From Desulfuromonadaceae bacterium (GTDB lineage: Bacteria > Desulfobacterota > Desulfuromonadia > Geobacterales > Pseudopelobacteraceae): a DNA stretch of 19,600 bases. A program made the translations under genes and the position numbers. The notes beneath the pieces are model-generated. The model searched no databases, was not told the DNA's origin, and saw only the letters and a list, made by a program, of their open reading frames with translations. How positions within the stretch are numbered: the first letter of the stretch is position 1; every line of letters begins with the position of its first letter. Positions 8,101-14,795 of the stretch are shown in pieces. The stretch covers positions 1-19,600 of the forward strand of contig JAQUCQ010000021.1 in the NCBI GenBank assembly GCA_028686145.1, written 5' to 3'.

Positions 8101-10312
8101 TGCCTGAAGCTGGGCTCACGTCAGTGCCGATCAATGTATCTGCAGTTCCAACGGTACCTGATGAATTGACACTTGGAAGACCATCGGTCACGTAAATGAC
8201 AAAGTTTTTCTGGCAGCGCTCCTGAATAGGAGACGAATTGCCGGTAAAGTAATCCGTGGCTGTCTGCAGTGTCCCGGCCGTAGGAGTCAGACCGGTATTG
8301 ATAATATAGCTGCAGTTGTTTGGGTTAGATGTATTGGTGCAGGACATATATCCTGTCTCATCACCGGAATAGGTGGTCAACTTGGTCAGAAGCAGATTCT
8401 TCTGCGTGTTGACCGCATCATTACTGTCGGCAGCAACCTGAAGAAAACCCCCACCGGGAGAACTGTTGGCGAACCAGGTTCTTCCAATCTGGACACTTGT
8501 CATTCGGCGCCCAATGTTTCCGTAACCTAGTGCCAAGTCCGAGTCTGTCAACACAAATGCACTTGCACCACCACCACCTGAATAGTTAGCGTAGTTATCA
8601 TTTGTCCCAGTTTTAGAAGTCCATCGATTATAGGAATCCGTAGCTGTCGATGTATTTGTTATCTCCTGAAGTGGATGGTAGTTTTGGGCATAATCATATT
8701 CATTCCCTGGTGCGCTACTTGAGTAGAATGGAAGCGCCTGTTTGTAATACACATAACGGGTTGGGTCAGAAGGATTTATCATGCGTGAAGTCTTTGGATA
8801 GGTAAGTTCACAATATTTTGTACGCCTTGTACTTGTGCCCTGTGCAGTAATAACCTCATCCATGTAGGTTTCATCAAATAACGGGTTCTGTAACTGGCAC
8901 TCTGTTCTACAGGTAGTTTGGCTAGCAACGTCACCAGTCGAACAATAATCAACACATTCTGCCGGAGGAATGGGACAGTAGGATTTAGGATCATATGATG
9001 CAAAATATGGAGAGTTACTAACATAATATTTACTTGAACTCGGCAGATTATAAGTCATAAGCCCGATACGCATGCTATCTGAATAGGTTTGAACAATATT
9101 TCGTAGCGCTGTTTTGCCGGCAACCGATTTACTAAGTGGAGAATATGATCCAACCGCAGCACCTTTGAAATCTTCGTCCATACTGTTGGAGTTATCCATA
9201 ATTAACAGAACGTTGGGCAACATCAGGTTGGTAGAAACAAAAGGCGGAATATTGCAATACTGCATAATTTCCTCAGCAACGGTTGTAAAGGAAAAGGTAT
9301 AAGGATTAGGGGCCATAGTATTACCGGCTAAATCTCTGGCACCAGTCACGGTAACATAGTAGACTGTACTAAAACGTAATGCTGAAGTGGGGGTAAATGT
9401 GGCCGTAAGCTTGCTGGTAGTATCAAACGTAACTGTACCGATAACAGCAGTTGTGCCATCCGTAACAGAGATATTGGCACTGCTCAGGGTCTGCATCGCT
9501 TCATTGAAGTTGATTGAAATAGGACTAGTGCGAGCAATGTTTACCGCTCCACTTGACGGAGCGGTTGATGTGACAAAAGGAGCATCCGTATCGCGAGTGG
9601 TAAAAGTCCAGGAATAAGGAGCCGACATCGCAACATTGCACGCACTCTTGGCGCCAGTACCAACAGTTGCCCTGTAAAGCGTTGAGCTAACCAGATTCGG
9701 TGATGGCGTATACAATGCCGTTGTCACATTACTTGCTGTTGAAAATGTTATATTACCTGTAGCCCCGTTATCCAGACCAAAAACTGTTGCATCTATGGTA
9801 GTTGTATCCATTAATTTACTGAAGGTCACCATAACCGGGCTTGATTCATTTACGCCAGTTGCACCTACAGCCGGTACTCTTCCTGTAACCGTCGGGGCGG
9901 AAGCATCGGTTATAGTTTGAAATGTTTTAGAGTATTGTGTTACCAGATTACCCTTTGGGCTACTGCTGCTTTGTACAGAAGTAGTGACAATTATCGTATA
10001 GGTTCCACAAGCAGCAAGATTTGCAGTTGGAGTAATGGTAAATGTTTTATTACTGTTTGAAGCAACCGGATTGTTAGTAACAACCTGATTACCTGCAGAA
10101 TCTTCGATATAGAACGACGAAGTCGTGATTGAAGATGTTGTCATTCCGGTACTAAATGTTACGCTAACGGTGGTATTTAAAGCAACATCCGTTGATGCAG
10201 AAGGTACTGTTGAAGCCGTAACTACCGTTGGCACTACCTTAGCGGCAAATGATTGCACACTGAATGCGAGAAGTAATGCAAAAACAATAAATACCGAAGT
10301 TATGATCTTCAT
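5156..10312 (-). CDS. pilY1: PilY1-like type IV pilus tip adhesin with three N-terminal Ig-like (Big_5) domains and a vWA domain
   Basis: A 1718-residue secreted protein. Residues 1-23 are a signal peptide (…SVQSFAA). Three ~105-residue Ig-like repeats follow at ~25-133, ~138-239 and ~242-344, each starting with P-x-V and ending TFxT(T/V), the Big_5 pattern. A von Willebrand A domain covers ~366-815, with MIDAS motif D373-N-S375-N-S377 and VTDG at 708-711. It is split by a long insertion containing clustered cysteines (446, 453, 457, 468, 472, 501). The C-terminal PilY1 propeller (~1055-1660) shows WKLGDIVSSTPQ (1057-1068), MVFAAANDGMLHAF (1101-1114) and the region D1408-x-D1410 to D1422-D1423, where canonical PilY1 proteins bind calcium. 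The ATG overlaps the upstream stop by 4 nt and has GAGGAG 8-9 nt before it. Family role: priming and retraction control of type IV pili, adhesion and surface sensing. The gene is first among the large pilus genes here, whereas it is often last in Pseudomonas. Confidence 0.9.
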   Translation of the reverse strand: MKIITSVFIVFALLLAFSVQSFAAKVVPTVVTASTVPSASTDVALNTTVSVTFSTGMTTSSITTSSFYIEDSAGNQVVTNNPVASNSNKTFTITPTANLAACGTYTIIVTTSVQSSSSPKGNLVTQYSKTFQTITDASAPTVTGRVPAVGATGVNESSPVMVTFSKLMDTTTIDATVFGLDNGATGNITFSTASNVTTALYTPSPNLVSSTLYRATVGTGAKSACNVAMSAPYSWTFTTRDTDAPFVTSTAPSSGAVNIARTSPISINFNEAMQTLSSANISVTDGTTAVIGTVTFDTTSKLTATFTPTSALRFSTVYYVTVTGARDLAGNTMAPNPYTFSFTTVAEEIMQYCNIPPFVSTNLMLPNVLLIMDNSNSMDEDFKGAAVGSYSPLSKSVAGKTALRNIVQTYSDSMRIGLMTYNLPSSSKYYVSNSPYFASYDPKSYCPIPPAECVDYCSTGDVASQTTCRTECQLQNPLFDETYMDEVITAQGTSTRRTKYCELTYPKTSRMINPSDPTRYVYYKQALPFYSSSAPGNEYDYAQNYHPLQEITNTSTATDSYNRWTSKTGTNDNYANYSGGGGASAFVLTDSDLALGYGNIGRRMTSVQIGRTWFANSSPGGGFLQVAADSNDAVNTQKNLLLTKLTTYSGDETGYMSCTNTSNPNNCSYIINTGLTPTAGTLQTATDYFTGNSSPIQERCQKNFVIYVTDGLPSVNSSGTVGTADTLIGTDVSPASGTVLKKLDDLHTISKTLGSTAYNFNVNTYVLGLGLTSDAKSKLEMMAEHGGTNQAYYADNTTQLSDALDKIFRDINLQISSGTSASIVNNRGESGANLFQAVFYPNKSFGGTDLQWTGEIQNLWYYLDPLIDVSSIREDTDFDKYLDLKADDKVTVDYDAASNQTVAHWFTDTTGSGNFTADATANARIPSGSPDNIRPLWRAGALLHLRSAASRSIYSVLGSYNGHYLNETETSPSSSLSGLTNFDITGFNTTTNITPFNSFLNVPDAATGLKVINYIRGVDDPAYRSRAVSITYPSTNPAPLNTVVPINSSVAAGVGIWKLGDIVSSTPQSLTSKQLHAFDSAYNDSSYLNFYNSYEYKHRNMVFAAANDGMLHAFSIGQVSKSAYSPSNPYRIAKLTNLGDTSYVGDEKWGFIPKNALPYLKYLADPAYNHLYYVNNTVSLFDVSINKPSTATATCTQAEYWKCNKMNTYIDEDTKTIDADNTSWRTLLIGGMGLGGASRDGAGFCNNADGATPANSAAETRFDCIKSPITGTGLSSFFALDVTTPAAPKFLWEFSDAVLPAEDKGLGFSTSGPALVRISSRSNPAENYGTPNLSLNGRWFAVFATGPSGPIDTAAHQFMGRSDNRLKVYVVDVHPDLSSGWVKNTNYWVFDSGINNAFAGDINDAVVDVDRWNSSSNGYYSDDVVYIGYTRPNSAGTEWTEGGVLRLLTNDSLNPADWTLSTMIDGVGPVTSAVTKLQDRKNGKLWTYFGSGRYFYKNSTGSDDPSNRRYIMGVQDTCYNGATNAMDSGFKKVSNAWVKQGCGATAPTTLGLSDLEDQTTTIAAALSTGKKGWKIELDPAGDYSFGTPLVQSSYDAERVVTNTIANFNGVIYFTTFKPTNNVCGSGGTTLEWIVDYATGAAPPGSAMKGKLLVQLSGGEFVAIDAATATKSGGDASQTTHGDRRIRASLAGHGIAGSRGGSLQSASHPVRKILHIMEK

Positions 10313-10620
10313 TTGTGTATCTCCTCAAACCTGACAACCACACCGTTCTCAACTGTGATGGTTACTCGCGTAGAAAGTGGAGTTTTCGAGATGCGGCCAA
10401 GGAGTGATTTATCCGACTTGAAAGGATAAGCCCTGCGCGTCCCGTCTATGAGCAGCATATTTATTGTCTGATTTTTATAACCTTCGTAAGTACCTGTCAG
10501 GAATTCATCATTTTGTTGCTGACGGGACTCAACTAATGCGACTCTTGCTCCAGACTTATTCAATCCATACGTTGCTACAAGAATAAGTGATAAAATGATT
10601 GAAAAAAAAACTGTTCTCAT
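10309..10620 (-). CDS. Small membrane-anchored or secreted protein coupled to pilY1, function unknown
   Basis: A 103-residue protein that I do not recognise. Residues ~3-20 (TVFFSIILSLILVATYGL) are a hydrophobic signal anchor or signal peptide. The rest is polar and appears beta-rich (EFLTGTYEGYKNQTINMLL, STRVTITVENGVVVRFEE), which suggests a small periplasmic or outer-face domain. The start ATG has AGGAG 6 nt upstream. Its TGA stop overlaps the pilY1 ATG (ATGA), so the two are translationally coupled. It is the first gene after the sigma-54 type promoter at 10717-10732. It may act on PilY1 secretion, folding or anchoring, but that is inference from position only. No lipobox and no cysteine are present. 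Confidence 0.75.
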   Translation of the reverse strand: MRTVFFSIILSLILVATYGLNKSGARVALVESRQQQNDEFLTGTYEGYKNQTINMLLIDGTRRAYPFKSDKSLLGRISKTPLSTRVTITVENGVVVRFEEIHK

Positions 10621-10716
10621 AATGTGCTCCTATATAAAAATCTACTAAACGACATAATGGCTAGACCTAACTCACAATCCCTACACTAAATCTACATTCA
10701 CCAACGGCATTCATAC

Positions 10717-10732
10717 AGCATAATAAGTGCCA
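10717..10732 (-). promoter_or_regulatory. Sigma-54 (RpoN) -24/-12 promoter for the pilY1/minor-pilin operon
   Basis: The minus strand reads TGGCACTTATTATGCT. Compared with the RpoN consensus TGGCACG-N4-TTGCW, it keeps TGGCAC, the invariant GG and GC at the correct spacing and the final W, with two departures (G7 to T, first T of TTGC to A). Transcription would start near 10705, giving a leader of about 85 nt before the first gene at 10620. RpoN control of pilus genes through PilR is known in Geobacter and Pseudomonas, which supports the assignment. Confidence 0.72.
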
Positions 10733-10871
10733 TAATTGAGTCCGCTATATCATGCTTAAATAATTGCAGTTTTTGCCAGCCTACTCTCTATGTCTGCAAT
10801 TTATGCATACTCAGGCGCGTGCATGAAAGCTTTAACTATGCAATATTTTCATAGACACTTCCCCTTGCTCA

Positions 10872-10891
10872 ATGTCACGTAGTCTTGACAT
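10872..10891. promoter_or_regulatory. Inverted repeat ATGTCA-N8-TGACAT, candidate enhancer-binding-protein site
   Basis: Perfect 6-bp arms separated by 8 nt, centred about 175 nt upstream of the predicted sigma-54 start site. That is a usual position for upstream activator sites. The TGTC cores resemble the (C/G)TGTC half-sites described for PilR in Pseudomonas. The binding protein is inferred, not shown. Confidence 0.45.
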
Positions 10892-11105
10892 AATAACGGA
10901 CGAGCACCTATTTCCTGACTGCATTCAGAACAAATAGGAAGTAAGTATAGCGAATGAAAAATTCATAGACGAGCTTGTTTTTTAAATGTGTGGGCCCGTA
11001 CATAAATGCTGGCTAAGATTATACGAGGATACATGAAATGTTCGCGAAGAGAGAATAAGTAATTACCACCACATCAATTCGTTTTTATTTAGAGAAGCTT
11101 TGTAC

Positions 11106-11135
11106 AAAAAACCGGAACCTTAATTAAGGCCCCGG
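11106..11135 (-). terminator. Intrinsic terminator of typA
   Basis: On the minus strand, CCGGGGCCTTAA is followed directly by TTAAGGTTCCGG, giving a stem of up to ten pairs with two G-T pairs and a short AT loop, followed by six Ts. It lies about 30 nt after the typA stop, a textbook rho-independent terminator. It insulates typA from the pilus operon. Confidence 0.88.
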
Positions 11136-11164
11136 CTGTCAGACTGCGTATTATTGTGACAACA

Positions 11165-12970
11165 TCATGACTTGTTAGATCGTTTGCGGCGGGTAGGATC
11201 AAGCTCTTTCTTGCGCAGACGGATCGAGTTTGGAGTAACCTCGACCAGTTCGTCGTCCTCGATAAACTCCAGAGCCTGTTCAAGTGTCATTACCTTTGGA
11301 GGGGTAAGCTTGATGGCATCATCAGTACCGGAGGCGCGCACGTTGGTCAATTTTTTCCCTTTGCAGGGGTTGATTTCAAGATCATTGTCCTTGTTGTTCT
11401 GTCCGATTATCATTCCACCGTATACTTCGACGCCGGCACCGATAAACAGTGTGCCGCGCGGTTGCAGGGCATCCAGGGAGTAGGCAGTGGTTTCGCCATG
11501 GTCCATGGCCATCAGAGCACCGTTTTTACGGCCGGGAATTTCACCTTTATATGGTGCGTACTCATGGAAGGTATGGGTCATAATGGCGGTGCCGCGTGTA
11601 TCGGTCAGTACATCGCCGCGCAGACCAATCAGGCCGCGCGCCGGTATAATGAACTCAAGTCGAACCATGTCACCCATGGGGGCCATGGCAACCATCTCTC
11701 CCTTACGTGGTCCCATCTTCTCGATAATGGCTCCCTGAAATTCAGAAGCGACGTCCACCACCAGGTATTCCATCGGTTCCATCTTGACGCCGTCCTTGAT
11801 CCGGACGATAACCTCAGGCTTGGAAACAGCCAGCTCAAACCCTTCGCGGCGCATGGTCTCAATCAGAATAGAAAGGTGAAGTTCACCACGCCCGGAGACC
11901 CGGAATGTGTCCGGGCTGTCTGTATCCTCGACCCGCAGAGAAACGTTGGTACGCAGTTCCTTGGTAAGACGCTCGCGGATGTTGCGCGAGGTAACCCATT
12001 TACCTTCACGTCCGGCAAAAGGGGACGTGTTGACAATGAAGTTCATCGACAGGGTTGGTTCGTCGATTGAGACGTACGGTACTGCAATTGGAGTCTCGGC
12101 AGAAGCCAGGGTTTCTCCGATGCTGACATCCTCAAAACCGGCAACGGTAACGATATCGCCAGTTCCGGCTTCATCTATTTCGATCTGCTTTAGCCCTTCG
12201 TAGCCGAGCAGCTTGGTGATGCGCCCTTTTGTGATCGATCCGTCCTGCTTGATCATCGCAACAGTTTCGCCGGCCTTAACAGTGCCGTTGAAGATACGGC
12301 CGGTGGCCATACGACCGATGTAGTCGTTGTAATCGATGTTGGCGATCAGCATCTGGAACGGGGCGTTGGCATCACCCTTGGGGGGACGAACGTTGGACTC
12401 TACCACCGCGAAAAGCGGTTCCATGTTGTTTGATTCAACATTGATATCCAGTTTCGCATAGCCCATCTTGGCGCTTGTATAAACTACCGGAAAATCGAGC
12501 TGATCATCGGAGGCATTCAGTTCGCAGAAAAGATCGAATACCATGTTAAGAACTTCGTCCGGGCGGCTGCCGGGGCGGTCGATTTTATTGATGACGACAA
12601 TCGGTTTCAGACCCAGATCGAGCGATTTTTTCAAGACAAAACGGGTTTGCGGCATCGGACCGTCCAGGGCGTCCACCAGCAGCAGAACGGAGTCAACCAT
12701 TTTGAGTACTCGTTCCACCTCGCCACCGAAGTCAGCGTGACCAGGGGTATCAACAATGTTGATTTTGTAGGGGCCGTGGTGGATAGAGAGACTTTTGGCC
12801 AGAATAGTGATGCCACGTTCTTTTTCAAGGTCATTAGAGTCCATGACCCGCTCGGTGATGGCTTCATTAGCGCGATAAACTCCGGCATGTTTAAGCATGG
12901 CATCGACCAGTGTAGTCTTGCCGTGGTCGACGTGGGCAATGATAGCTATATTTCTAATTCGTTCCTGCAT
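11165..12970 (-). CDS. typA: Ribosome-associated GTPase TypA/BipA
   Basis: A 601-residue translational GTPase of the EF-G-like superfamily, of the usual BipA length. From the chosen start: G1 AHVDHGKTT (12-20), the switch I region with ERGITILAKS (51-60), G3 DTPGH (74-78), G4 NKID (128-131) and a G5-type SAK. EF-G-like domains II, III and V and the BipA-specific C-terminal domain follow, ending in a basic tail (RRKRSNKS). BipA binds the 70S ribosome and aids 50S assembly, especially in cold or stress. The open frame extends 36 codons further upstream, but that extension runs through an intergenic hairpin. The ATG at 12970 has AGGAG with an 8-nt spacer and gives the conserved MQERIRNIAIIAH N-terminus. 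The flanking terminator and candidate promoter suggest it is transcribed alone. Confidence 0.96.
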   Translation of the reverse strand: MQERIRNIAIIAHVDHGKTTLVDAMLKHAGVYRANEAITERVMDSNDLEKERGITILAKSLSIHHGPYKINIVDTPGHADFGGEVERVLKMVDSVLLLVDALDGPMPQTRFVLKKSLDLGLKPIVVINKIDRPGSRPDEVLNMVFDLFCELNASDDQLDFPVVYTSAKMGYAKLDINVESNNMEPLFAVVESNVRPPKGDANAPFQMLIANIDYNDYIGRMATGRIFNGTVKAGETVAMIKQDGSITKGRITKLLGYEGLKQIEIDEAGTGDIVTVAGFEDVSIGETLASAETPIAVPYVSIDEPTLSMNFIVNTSPFAGREGKWVTSRNIRERLTKELRTNVSLRVEDTDSPDTFRVSGRGELHLSILIETMRREGFELAVSKPEVIVRIKDGVKMEPMEYLVVDVASEFQGAIIEKMGPRKGEMVAMAPMGDMVRLEFIIPARGLIGLRGDVLTDTRGTAIMTHTFHEYAPYKGEIPGRKNGALMAMDHGETTAYSLDALQPRGTLFIGAGVEVYGGMIIGQNNKDNDLEINPCKGKKLTNVRASGTDDAIKLTPPKVMTLEQALEFIEDDELVEVTPNSIRLRKKELDPTRRKRSNKS

Positions 12971-12992
12971 GGGTAAAACTCCTAAATTCCGC

Positions 12993-13023
12993 AAAATAAA
13001 ACGACGGGCATTATTGCCCGTCG
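12993..13023 (-). terminator. Terminator-like hairpin directly upstream of typA
   Basis: On the minus strand, CGACGGGCA-ATAA-TGCCCGTCG forms a perfect 9-bp stem with a 4-nt loop, followed by TTTTATTTT. It terminates transcription from the two roadblock genes. It sits only ~10 nt upstream of the typA Shine-Dalgarno, so a typA transcript starting upstream of it would carry the hairpin in its leader. Confidence 0.8.
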
Positions 13024-13034
13024 AATATCTAGTT

Positions 13035-13063
13035 ACTATGTCAGGTTTTTGTAGATCTGACAA
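13035..13063 (-). promoter_or_regulatory. Candidate sigma-70 promoter for typA
   Basis: The minus strand has TTGTCA (13058-13063), a 17-nt spacer and CATAGT (13035-13040). That is 5/6 and 4/6 matches to the consensus boxes. A start near 13028 would place the hairpin at the very 5' end of the typA mRNA. No other good candidate was seen in the 120 nt before typA. Confidence 0.4.
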
Positions 13064-13092
13064 GTATTTACTGGCCAATCACAAAAAAATAT

Positions 13093-13845
13093 CTAAATAC
13101 CATCCCACCCGAAGATCCCGCCACCTTTGATAATCTCGACTCGAACCTGGTCCCCCTCTTTGGCATGAAGCGTTTCAAGCAACGATGTGGACGGGGATAT
13201 TTTACCGTCATTGGCACCATCTCTGTCATACTGAATCACCGAAGTCGGGACGCGCACACTGATTCCATTTGCAGGATTGGTTATCGTCAGCTTCTTGAAC
13301 GGGCCAGTTTCATAGAAAGCACTGATTTCAAGTGCAGTATTTTTGTTGACGCTAGCTGAATCGGTCCCAAACAAGGCGGTAGCATTTTTCATAATTTTAC
13401 AGGTCAGCAGAACCCCTTTACCATCTGACACTGCACGATAGCGGTCCGGTACGAAGCTGACAGGCATGGGTGTGGGAGCGACTACAGAAGTCACAACGTG
13501 AGGCTGGTCAACTGATATCGTCTGAATTTTTTTGATAGCAACATTCAGGGAAATAAACAGGAGCTGAATGTTCACCGTCGGTTGACAGAGGACAACTACG
13601 AATAAATGCGGAAGAGGCCTGATAATCAGGCGCCCAAGTTCACAGCGTATATCAAAGAGCTTGACCACTCCGGTTGTGTCGTGAAGCCCAAGAACGTTAT
13701 CGTTAATCATCGAAGACGCTCTTTTTAAATCCTTTTCATCAAAAAAAGATGGTAATGAATTGGCCAGTACGTTGCCCTGTTCATCGGAGAGCATACCACC
13801 CACAACCCCCGGCACTGATGACAACCCCTGAATAATAGTGTGCAT
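13093..13845 (-). CDS. Roadblock/LC7-like protein with an unrecognised C-terminal domain
   Basis: A 250-residue protein. Residues 1-108 resemble the roadblock/LC7 (Longin-like) fold: MHTIIQGLSSVPGVVGGMLSDEQGNVLAN, then GRLIIRPLPHLFVVVLCQ, a pattern seen in MglB-like and regulatory subunits of small GTPases. A proline/valine-rich linker (~115-133) leads to a C-terminal region (~135-250). It contains LEISAFYETGPFKKLTITNP and LHAKEGDQVRVEI and looks beta-rich; I cannot name it. A GTG at 13854 is in frame, but AGGGG lies 8 nt before the ATG at 13845, so the ATG was chosen. It follows the DUF4388-roadblock gene by 11 nt and ends before a terminator. No MglA-type GTPase gene is in the window. A signalling or scaffold role is inferred. 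Confidence 0.68.
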   Translation of the reverse strand: MHTIIQGLSSVPGVVGGMLSDEQGNVLANSLPSFFDEKDLKRASSMINDNVLGLHDTTGVVKLFDIRCELGRLIIRPLPHLFVVVLCQPTVNIQLLFISLNVAIKKIQTISVDQPHVVTSVVAPTPMPVSFVPDRYRAVSDGKGVLLTCKIMKNATALFGTDSASVNKNTALEISAFYETGPFKKLTITNPANGISVRVPTSVIQYDRDGANDGKISPSTSLLETLHAKEGDQVRVEIIKGGGIFGWDGI

Positions 13846-13856
13846 GGCAGTCACCC

Positions 13857-14573
13857 CTATTTATCGGCTAATATACGTTTAATCTCAGATTCAAACATAG
13901 TAACTGGCATGCATGTGTCGGTAGAAACACAAAGATGGTGTTTCTTGGAGCCCAAGAGAAACAAATGGCGATCGGTTCCCTGAACAGCTATTGATTTGAG
14001 TTCACCAATACCAAATTGAGACGAAATTTCTCCTGCAAAGAGCGCCAGATACAGTCCATATCCGCTGAGAGCCTCTGCCTTACTGGATGTGTCGTCGACA
14101 ACCTGCCCATCTTTTGTCATAACAACGGAATACTCCACTCCGGAAATGGCTTTCAGTTTGTTACTGATAACACTCATACCTGTATCCTCGCTTGAAGTGA
14201 GAGTTTCTGACCGTCGCCCCTGGCGTAAACTGTTTTTTGCTTCATCCATGCGGCGAAGTGCCTCAAGAATCAAATAACCGACTGACTGGTTGATGGTCCG
14301 ACTGGTTGTGGAGACTTTCGGTTCGCTCCGAAACGTGCCATCGGCCCACCCCATAACCGCGTAGAAAGCCTCTTCTCCGTTTCGATCTCCCTGTTCTGCA
14401 TGAACTACGTCGCCATCCCGGAAGAAAATAACACCGGTATCACCCCTATGATCCACTACCAGGCATCCTGAATAACGGTTGCCCCCTTTAACCTGGATGA
14501 TATCAGCCAGCGACATGCCACTGACAGCGCCCACAAATCCAAGCTGCTCTGTGCTTAATGCCTGTTGGGTCAC
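13857..14573 (-). CDS. DUF4388 (PATAN)-roadblock/LC7 signalling protein
   Basis: A 238-residue protein with two parts. Residues ~11-108 match the DUF4388/PATAN pattern (GFVGAVSGMSLADIIQVKGGNR, SGCLVV, GVIFFRDGDVVHAE, GEEAFYAVMGWADGTF, and the INQSVGYLILEALRRMDE helix). Residues ~133-236 look like a roadblock/LC7 domain (MSVISNKLKAISGVEYSVVMTKDGQVV … SIAVQGTDRHLFLLG). Such proteins are common in Geobacter and myxobacteria and are thought to serve in signalling with small GTPases or response regulators; the partner is unknown here. The start is GTG with AGGA 9 nt upstream. It is the first gene of a two-gene unit with the roadblock protein 11 nt downstream. Confidence 0.82.
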   Translation of the reverse strand: MTQQALSTEQLGFVGAVSGMSLADIIQVKGGNRYSGCLVVDHRGDTGVIFFRDGDVVHAEQGDRNGEEAFYAVMGWADGTFRSEPKVSTTSRTINQSVGYLILEALRRMDEAKNSLRQGRRSETLTSSEDTGMSVISNKLKAISGVEYSVVMTKDGQVVDDTSSKAEALSGYGLYLALFAGEISSQFGIGELKSIAVQGTDRHLFLLGSKKHHLCVSTDTCMPVTMFESEIKRILADK

Positions 14574-14795
14574 GGGATTCTGTCCTTCCTGTTTTTCAAC
14601 GCTATGTAACTATTTCGGCAGCTATACGTGTCTTTGAGGTTGGCACAATAAAGCATCCATCATAAATTTGCAAAACATTTTTATATAAATTGGAACGCTT
14701 GCAACTTTTATACATTAGATATATAATTTATTTACGTCAACATATTGATTTTATATATTTTATTGTTATTTACGATAACAAACAACTATTCTATT
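14574..14795. other. AT-rich intergenic region upstream of the roadblock operon
   Basis: About 220 nt of strongly AT-rich DNA between the terminator of the CoA-binding gene and the DUF4388 gene. It contains the candidate promoter at 14645-14673. A second TTGACG box lies further upstream on the minus strand (near 14738-14743), but its -10 partners are poor. No open reading frame or RNA gene was seen. Confidence 0.5.
14645..14673 (-). promoter_or_regulatory. Candidate sigma-70 promoter of the roadblock gene pair
   Basis: TTGCAA (14668-14673), a 17-nt spacer and TATTGT (14645-14650) on the minus strand, 4/6 matches each. The start would be near 14638, leaving a leader of about 65 nt. Confidence 0.38.

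Larger units (their letters stand above)
10621..11105. other. Long non-coding regulatory region upstream of the pilus operon
   Basis: About 485 nt lie between the typA terminator and the first gene of the pilY1 operon. I saw no convincing coding sequence on either strand. It contains a sigma-54 type promoter at 10717-10732 and an inverted repeat at 10872-10891, listed separately. A GTGTC half-site-like pentamer lies on the minus strand at about 10854-10858. Weaker dyads (ATGAA-TTT-TTCAT around 10950-10965; CTATG-N9-CATAG around 10837-10855) are also present. The length and AT-richness fit an enhancer-controlled promoter. Confidence 0.55.

Noticed and set aside
10770..10784. Minus-strand TGGCAAAAACTGCA as a second sigma-54 site
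   Set aside because: Spacing between GG and GC is two bases too short.
10823..10882. 19-codon plus-strand frame in the pilus-operon upstream region
   Set aside because: No ribosome binding site and no recognisable feature; it overlaps the inverted repeat region.
11462..12070. 202-codon open frame on the plus strand antisense to typA
   Set aside because: It lies entirely inside the highly conserved typA gene, has no family pattern and no good ribosome binding site; a frame shadow.
12971..13078. 36-codon N-terminal extension of TypA
   Set aside because: It would run through the intergenic hairpin and promoter, and the Shine-Dalgarno and conserved N-terminus support the ATG at 12970.
14641..14656. 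Plus-strand TGGCAC…AGCA resembling a sigma-54 promoter
   Set aside because: The GG to GC spacing is one base short of the consensus and it points away from the gene it would have to serve.
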